This document shows, piece after piece, positions 5,978 to 9,274 of a stretch of DNA of 9,274 nt. The position numbers and the translations under genes are program-made. The notes beneath the pieces are model-generated. The model was given only the letters and a program-made list of their open reading frames with translations. It did not search any database and had not been told where the DNA came from. Source of the stretch: Candidatus Cloacimonadota bacterium (GTDB lineage Bacteria > Cloacimonadota > Cloacimonadia > Cloacimonadales > JAIOQZ01); the NCBI GenBank assembly GCA_021106755.1, contig JAIOTM010000144.1, forward strand, positions 1 through 9,274. Reading direction: 5' to 3'. Position 1 is the stretch's first letter, and each line of letters begins with the position of its first letter.

Positions 5978-7321
5978 ATGGCACGAAGTATTGTAGCGAT
6001 TGTAGGACGACCTAACGTGGGTAAATCCACCTTATTCAATCGGCTGTGCCGAAAACGGCGAGCGATTGTCGATTTTGAAGAGGGAATTACCCGCGACCGA
6101 AAGTATGAACAGGTTGAGTGGAGTGGTCGTCAGTTTATGGTTGTCGATACCGGAGGCATTAATCCCTACTCAGATGACAAAATGGATAAAGCTGTGCGGT
6201 TTCAGGCGGAGTTATCCATTCAGGAAGCTGATTTTATTCTCTATATCGTGGACGCGCATACTGGCGTGACAGATATTGATATGGAAATAGGCAGGCAGCT
6301 TTCACCCTATCGGGATAGAGTGATGCTGGTCGCGAATAAAGTGGACAACGAAAAATACATGCTGGATTTACACGAGTTTATGCAGCTTGGTTTTGGGGAA
6401 GCTTTCCCTATATCCGCGTCTCAGGGGCGCAACTCCGGCAATTTTTTAGACGCGCTGTTGAAGCGAATCCAAACCGATGAAGTTGATATTCAAATCGGGC
6501 ATCCTGAGAATGAGATTCATATTGCAATAGTAGGTAAGCCCAACGTAGGTAAATCCTCTATTGTTAACCGATTAACCGGCGAAGAGACCGTTATCGTTAC
6601 TGATATTCCCGGCACCACGAGAGACTCAATCGATTCGGCTATTAATTACTTTGGAAAAAAGCTGGTGCTAATTGATACGGCTGGACTGAAGAAAAAAGGA
6701 CGAATAAAATATGGTGTGGAATATTTCAGTTCTATGCGCACTATCGACAGCATAAACCGTGCCGATATTGTTGTGCTTGTAATGGATGGCGCGGAAGAAG
6801 TCTCGGTGCAGGATAAAAAAATTGCTTCTTACGCTCATCGTACTTACAGGGATATAATGATTGTTGTGAACAAGTGGGATTTGGTGGAAAAAGATGAGAA
6901 AACTACTAAAGTATTTAAGGAAAAGATTGCCCGTGCAATGCCATTTTTAACTTATGCTCCGATTGTATTTACCTCCGCTCTCACCAATTTGCGAATGCGA
7001 AATATTCTCAAAACTATGCTTGAAGTAGAAGAACAGAGCCACAGACGAGTTTCCACTTCCATGCTGAATAAATTTATGGAAAAGGCAGTTGGCAAGAATC
7101 CTCCTTTTCATTCTACGGGTAAGTATATCAAATTCTTTTATGTTACCCAACCACAGGTGCATCCACCTAAATTTATCTTCTTCTGTAATAAACCTGAACT
7201 CATTTCCGATCAGTACAAGCGTTATCTGCACAATCAGCTTCGTAATGAATTCGGTTTTGAAGGCGCGACAATAAAACTGAACTTTCGAGGGAGGAACGAG
7301 CAGGATGATCCTCTTTCTTAG
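5978..7321 (+). CDS. der: Ribosome-associated GTPase Der (EngA)
   Basis: Essential tandem GTPase that acts in late assembly of the 50S ribosomal subunit. The 447-residue length is normal for the family. First G domain: GRPNVGKS (10-17), GITRD (36-40), DTGG (57-60), NKVD (120-123). Second G domain: GKPNVGKSS (186-194), PGTTRD (211-216), DTAG (233-236) leading into LKKKGRIK, and NKWD (298-301). The C-terminal KH-like domain covers about 355-440, including GKYIKFFYVTQ and NEFGFEGATIKL. All nucleotide-binding motifs are intact. AAGGA (5967-5971) sits 6 nt before the ATG. Its 3' end overlaps plsY by 17 nt, so the two are surely cotranscribed. Confidence 0.97.
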   Translation: MARSIVAIVGRPNVGKSTLFNRLCRKRRAIVDFEEGITRDRKYEQVEWSGRQFMVVDTGGINPYSDDKMDKAVRFQAELSIQEADFILYIVDAHTGVTDIDMEIGRQLSPYRDRVMLVANKVDNEKYMLDLHEFMQLGFGEAFPISASQGRNSGNFLDALLKRIQTDEVDIQIGHPENEIHIAIVGKPNVGKSSIVNRLTGEETVIVTDIPGTTRDSIDSAINYFGKKLVLIDTAGLKKKGRIKYGVEYFSSMRTIDSINRADIVVLVMDGAEEVSVQDKKIASYAHRTYRDIMIVVNKWDLVEKDEKTTKVFKEKIARAMPFLTYAPIVFTSALTNLRMRNILKTMLEVEEQSHRRVSTSMLNKFMEKAVGKNPPFHSTGKYIKFFYVTQPQVHPPKFIFFCNKPELISDQYKRYLHNQLRNEFGFEGATIKLNFRGRNEQDDPLS

Positions 7322-7943
7322 CCTTATTCCTCTGGCATATTTTGTCGGAGGATTCCCTACAGCCTATCTTGCCGGTAAGATATTCAAGGGGATAGATTTG
7401 CGTCAGTACGGCAGTGGCAATGTAGGAGCTACTAACGCGATGCGGGTATTGGGGTCGAAAATCGGAATATCTGTGATGCTTCTTGATATTGCCAAAGGGT
7501 GGTTGCCTGTTTTCGTTGCTAAAATGTTGCTTAACGGGAGCAATATACCGGAAATGACTACTATTCTGTTATCTCTCGCCATAGCAATGGCGGCAATTCT
7601 GGGGCATGTTTTTACTCCCTATCTCAAGTTTAAGGGTGGTAAGGGAGTAGCTACATCCTGCGGTGTATTTCTCGGATTGATTCCCGTAGCATTGGGCATC
7701 GCTCTCATAGTGTTTATTTTAACTATTTGGGTATCGAAATACGTTTCACTGGGGTCGATACTGGCAGCATTGACGCTTTTTGCGGCGGAGTTGGTTATTC
7801 AGCTTAGAACTAATTGGGATGATTGGCCTCTGCTGGTGTTTGCCGGAGTTGTCGCCGGACTCATAATCTTTATGCACCGAAGTAATATCAAGCGTCTGAT
7901 AGCAGGAAACGAGAATAAACTGAACTTTCAGAAACAAAAATAA
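7305..7943 (+). CDS. plsY: Acyl-phosphate:glycerol-3-phosphate acyltransferase PlsY
   Basis: Inner-membrane enzyme that transfers an acyl group from acyl-phosphate to position 1 of glycerol-3-phosphate, the first step of phospholipid synthesis; its partner PlsX is not in this window. The 212-residue length is typical. Conserved blocks are seen in order: GSGNVGATNAMR (36-47), GHVFTPYLKFKGGKGVAT (100-117) and HRSNIKRLIAGNE (191-203), embedded in about five hydrophobic segments. The ATG at 7305 lies inside the end of der and has GGGAGG (7289-7294) upstream at 10 nt. A der-plsY neighbourhood is common in bacteria. Confidence 0.96.
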   Translation: MILFLSLIPLAYFVGGFPTAYLAGKIFKGIDLRQYGSGNVGATNAMRVLGSKIGISVMLLDIAKGWLPVFVAKMLLNGSNIPEMTTILLSLAIAMAAILGHVFTPYLKFKGGKGVATSCGVFLGLIPVALGIALIVFILTIWVSKYVSLGSILAALTLFAAELVIQLRTNWDDWPLLVFAGVVAGLIIFMHRSNIKRLIAGNENKLNFQKQK

Positions 7944-7958
7944 CGGAGATAAACCAGA

Positions 7959-9274
7959 ATGTGTGGAATTATCGGAATTTACAACCATGAAAACGCAGCC
8001 GAACTGGCAACCCTGGGGCTATTCGCCGAGCAACATCGGGGACAGGAAAGCTGCGGTTTAGCAGTGAGTGATGGCAAAGTTTTCAGATTACGCAAGCGAA
8101 TGGGATTAGTAAAAGAAGTCTTTACTCCCGAAAAACTGGAGCGTCTTAAAGGCACTATTGCTATTGGGCATGTACGCTATCCCACTAAAGGAAAAGCTTC
8201 TGCCGACAACTCACAACCACATGTGCAGGAATTGCTTTCGGGACCGGCTTACGCCCTTGCCAGTAACGGCGACATAACTAATTACAACTACATTCGCAAG
8301 CAACTCAGAAAGAAAGGTGTTTTCTTTTCCAGTGGCAACGATGGTGAACTGCTTCTGAAATATATTGTCCATGAAGTTGAAAAGGAGAAAAAATCGATTA
8401 AGGAAGCGATTCATTCCCTGATGAAATACGTCAAAGGTGCCTTTTCCGCTGTGTTTGCAACTCGTGACAGCATGTATATCTTCAGAGACCCATACGCGAT
8501 TCGACCGCTTGTTTACGGACAATTATCGAATGGCTCGATAGCTGTTGCTTCGGAAAGTTGTGCTCTGGATATTGTCGCCCCTAAATGGGTAAAAGAAGTA
8601 CAACCTGCCGAGTTGATTAAACTAACTCCAAAAGGGATTGAATCAATTCAATTTAACGCGAAAAAACTCAGAGCTACTGAAACCGTTAAGCATTGTGTGT
8701 TTGAGCATATCTATTTTGCCCGACCCGATAGCATTGAGTTTGGCGAAAATGTCTATGAAGTCCGGGAGAAACTGGGTGCTATGCTGGCGGATAACGATGC
8801 GGAAATTGAACCTGATGTTGTAGTTCCCGTACCGGATTCAGCTAATTTTATTGCTCTCGGCTATGCCAAACGTAAAGGGATTCCCTTTGAGATGGGACTT
8901 ATCCGTAACCATTATGTAGGACGAACATTTATCAAGCCACAACAGACAATTCGCGATGAGAGCGTTAAGCAGAAGTTTAATCCGTTACCAAATTTCTTCA
9001 AGGGCAAAAAAGTCGTGATGGTTGATGACTCTATTGTTCGCGGCACAACTATTCGTAAAATAGTCAAACTGATATTGGATAGCGGAGCAAAAGAAATCCA
9101 TCTGAGACTTGGTTCACCTCCCGTAAAACACTCCTGTTACTACGGTATTGATACGCCAACCAGCAAACAACTTATCGCCAAACACAAATCGGTTCTCGAA
9201 ATAGAAAAACTGTTTAGTGTTACCAGCCTGAAATACATGACAACAGATGATTTGCGCGAGTGCGTAGAGAAGCA
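7959..9274 (+). CDS. purF: Amidophosphoribosyltransferase PurF, C-terminally cut by the window edge
   Basis: Catalyses the first committed step of purine synthesis: glutamine and PRPP to phosphoribosylamine. I translated it directly; the frame is open to the right edge (438 full codons, normal total about 450-500). The start MCGIIGIYNH places the nucleophile Cys at residue 2 with no propeptide, so only Met removal is needed. Other glutaminase residues: EQHRGQESCGLA, GHVRYPT with R73, and SNGD (102-105). The phosphoribosyltransferase half shows YFARPDS, VPVPDSA and the PRPP loop VVMVDDSIVRGTT (352-364). KHCVFEHIYFARPDS and HSCYYGIDTPT carry cysteines at positions where some PurF enzymes (B. 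subtilis type) bind a [4Fe-4S] cluster; the other two ligands would lie beyond the window. GGAG (7945-7948) is 10 nt upstream, and only 15 nt separate it from plsY. Confidence 0.96.
   Translation, partial: MCGIIGIYNHENAAELATLGLFAEQHRGQESCGLAVSDGKVFRLRKRMGLVKEVFTPEKLERLKGTIAIGHVRYPTKGKASADNSQPHVQELLSGPAYALASNGDITNYNYIRKQLRKKGVFFSSGNDGELLLKYIVHEVEKEKKSIKEAIHSLMKYVKGAFSAVFATRDSMYIFRDPYAIRPLVYGQLSNGSIAVASESCALDIVAPKWVKEVQPAELIKLTPKGIESIQFNAKKLRATETVKHCVFEHIYFARPDSIEFGENVYEVREKLGAMLADNDAEIEPDVVVPVPDSANFIALGYAKRKGIPFEMGLIRNHYVGRTFIKPQQTIRDESVKQKFNPLPNFFKGKKVVMVDDSIVRGTTIRKIVKLILDSGAKEIHLRLGSPPVKHSCYYGIDTPTSKQLIAKHKSVLEIEKLFSVTSLKYMTTDDLRECVEK

Noticed and set aside
8211..8522. Minus-strand ORF of 103 codons
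   Set aside because: Antisense to purF, whose glutaminase domain motifs are clear on the plus strand.
1..9274. CRISPR array, insertion sequence, tRNA or rRNA
   Set aside because: No regularly spaced repeats, transposase-like frame, terminal inverted repeats or tRNA cloverleaf pattern were seen.

Overview
This window most likely comes from an anaerobic or microaerophilic bacterium of the Fibrobacteres-Chlorobi-Bacteroidetes (FCB) superphylum or a neighbouring candidate phylum. A Cloacimonadota-like origin is my best guess. The evidence is a C-terminal sorting-type domain with the NYPNPFNPETTI motif, Fn3-like domains with a GDD signature, an adenosylcobalamin-type (class II) ribonucleotide reductase, and an outer-membrane barrel. 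Clear Shine-Dalgarno sequences at most starts argue against a typical Bacteroidetes genome, where they are usually weak. No phylogenetic test could be run.

Layout: (1) 1-1385, minus strand: the N-terminal about 461 residues of nrdJ, which runs off the left edge. (2) 1386-1895: a divergent control region holding a possible 83-residue ORF on the nrdJ side and candidate promoters. (3) 1896-5711, plus strand: a tight five-gene cluster. It encodes a secreted DUF2271-like/Fn3-like/C-terminal sorting-domain protein; a putative lipoprotein with a two-cluster ferredoxin module followed by two Fn3-like domains; a small secreted 2x[4Fe-4S] ferredoxin-like protein; a small lipoprotein 2x[4Fe-4S] ferredoxin-like protein; and an outer-membrane beta-barrel protein. 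Gene spacing runs from a TAATG overlap to 7 nt, so this should be one transcript. (4) 5712-5977: intergenic, with a weak terminator and a candidate promoter. (5) 5978-9274: der, plsY and purF (the last cut by the right edge), a housekeeping operon.

The part worth attention is region 3. Three consecutive ferredoxin-like proteins all carry export signals, together with a surface-sorted DUF2271-like protein and an outer-membrane barrel. Taken together this looks like a cell-envelope redox module that uses iron-sulfur proteins where other bacteria would use multihaem cytochromes. That function is inference. None of the signal peptides has a twin-arginine motif, so if iron-sulfur clusters are present they would have to be inserted after Sec export, or the cysteines do something else.
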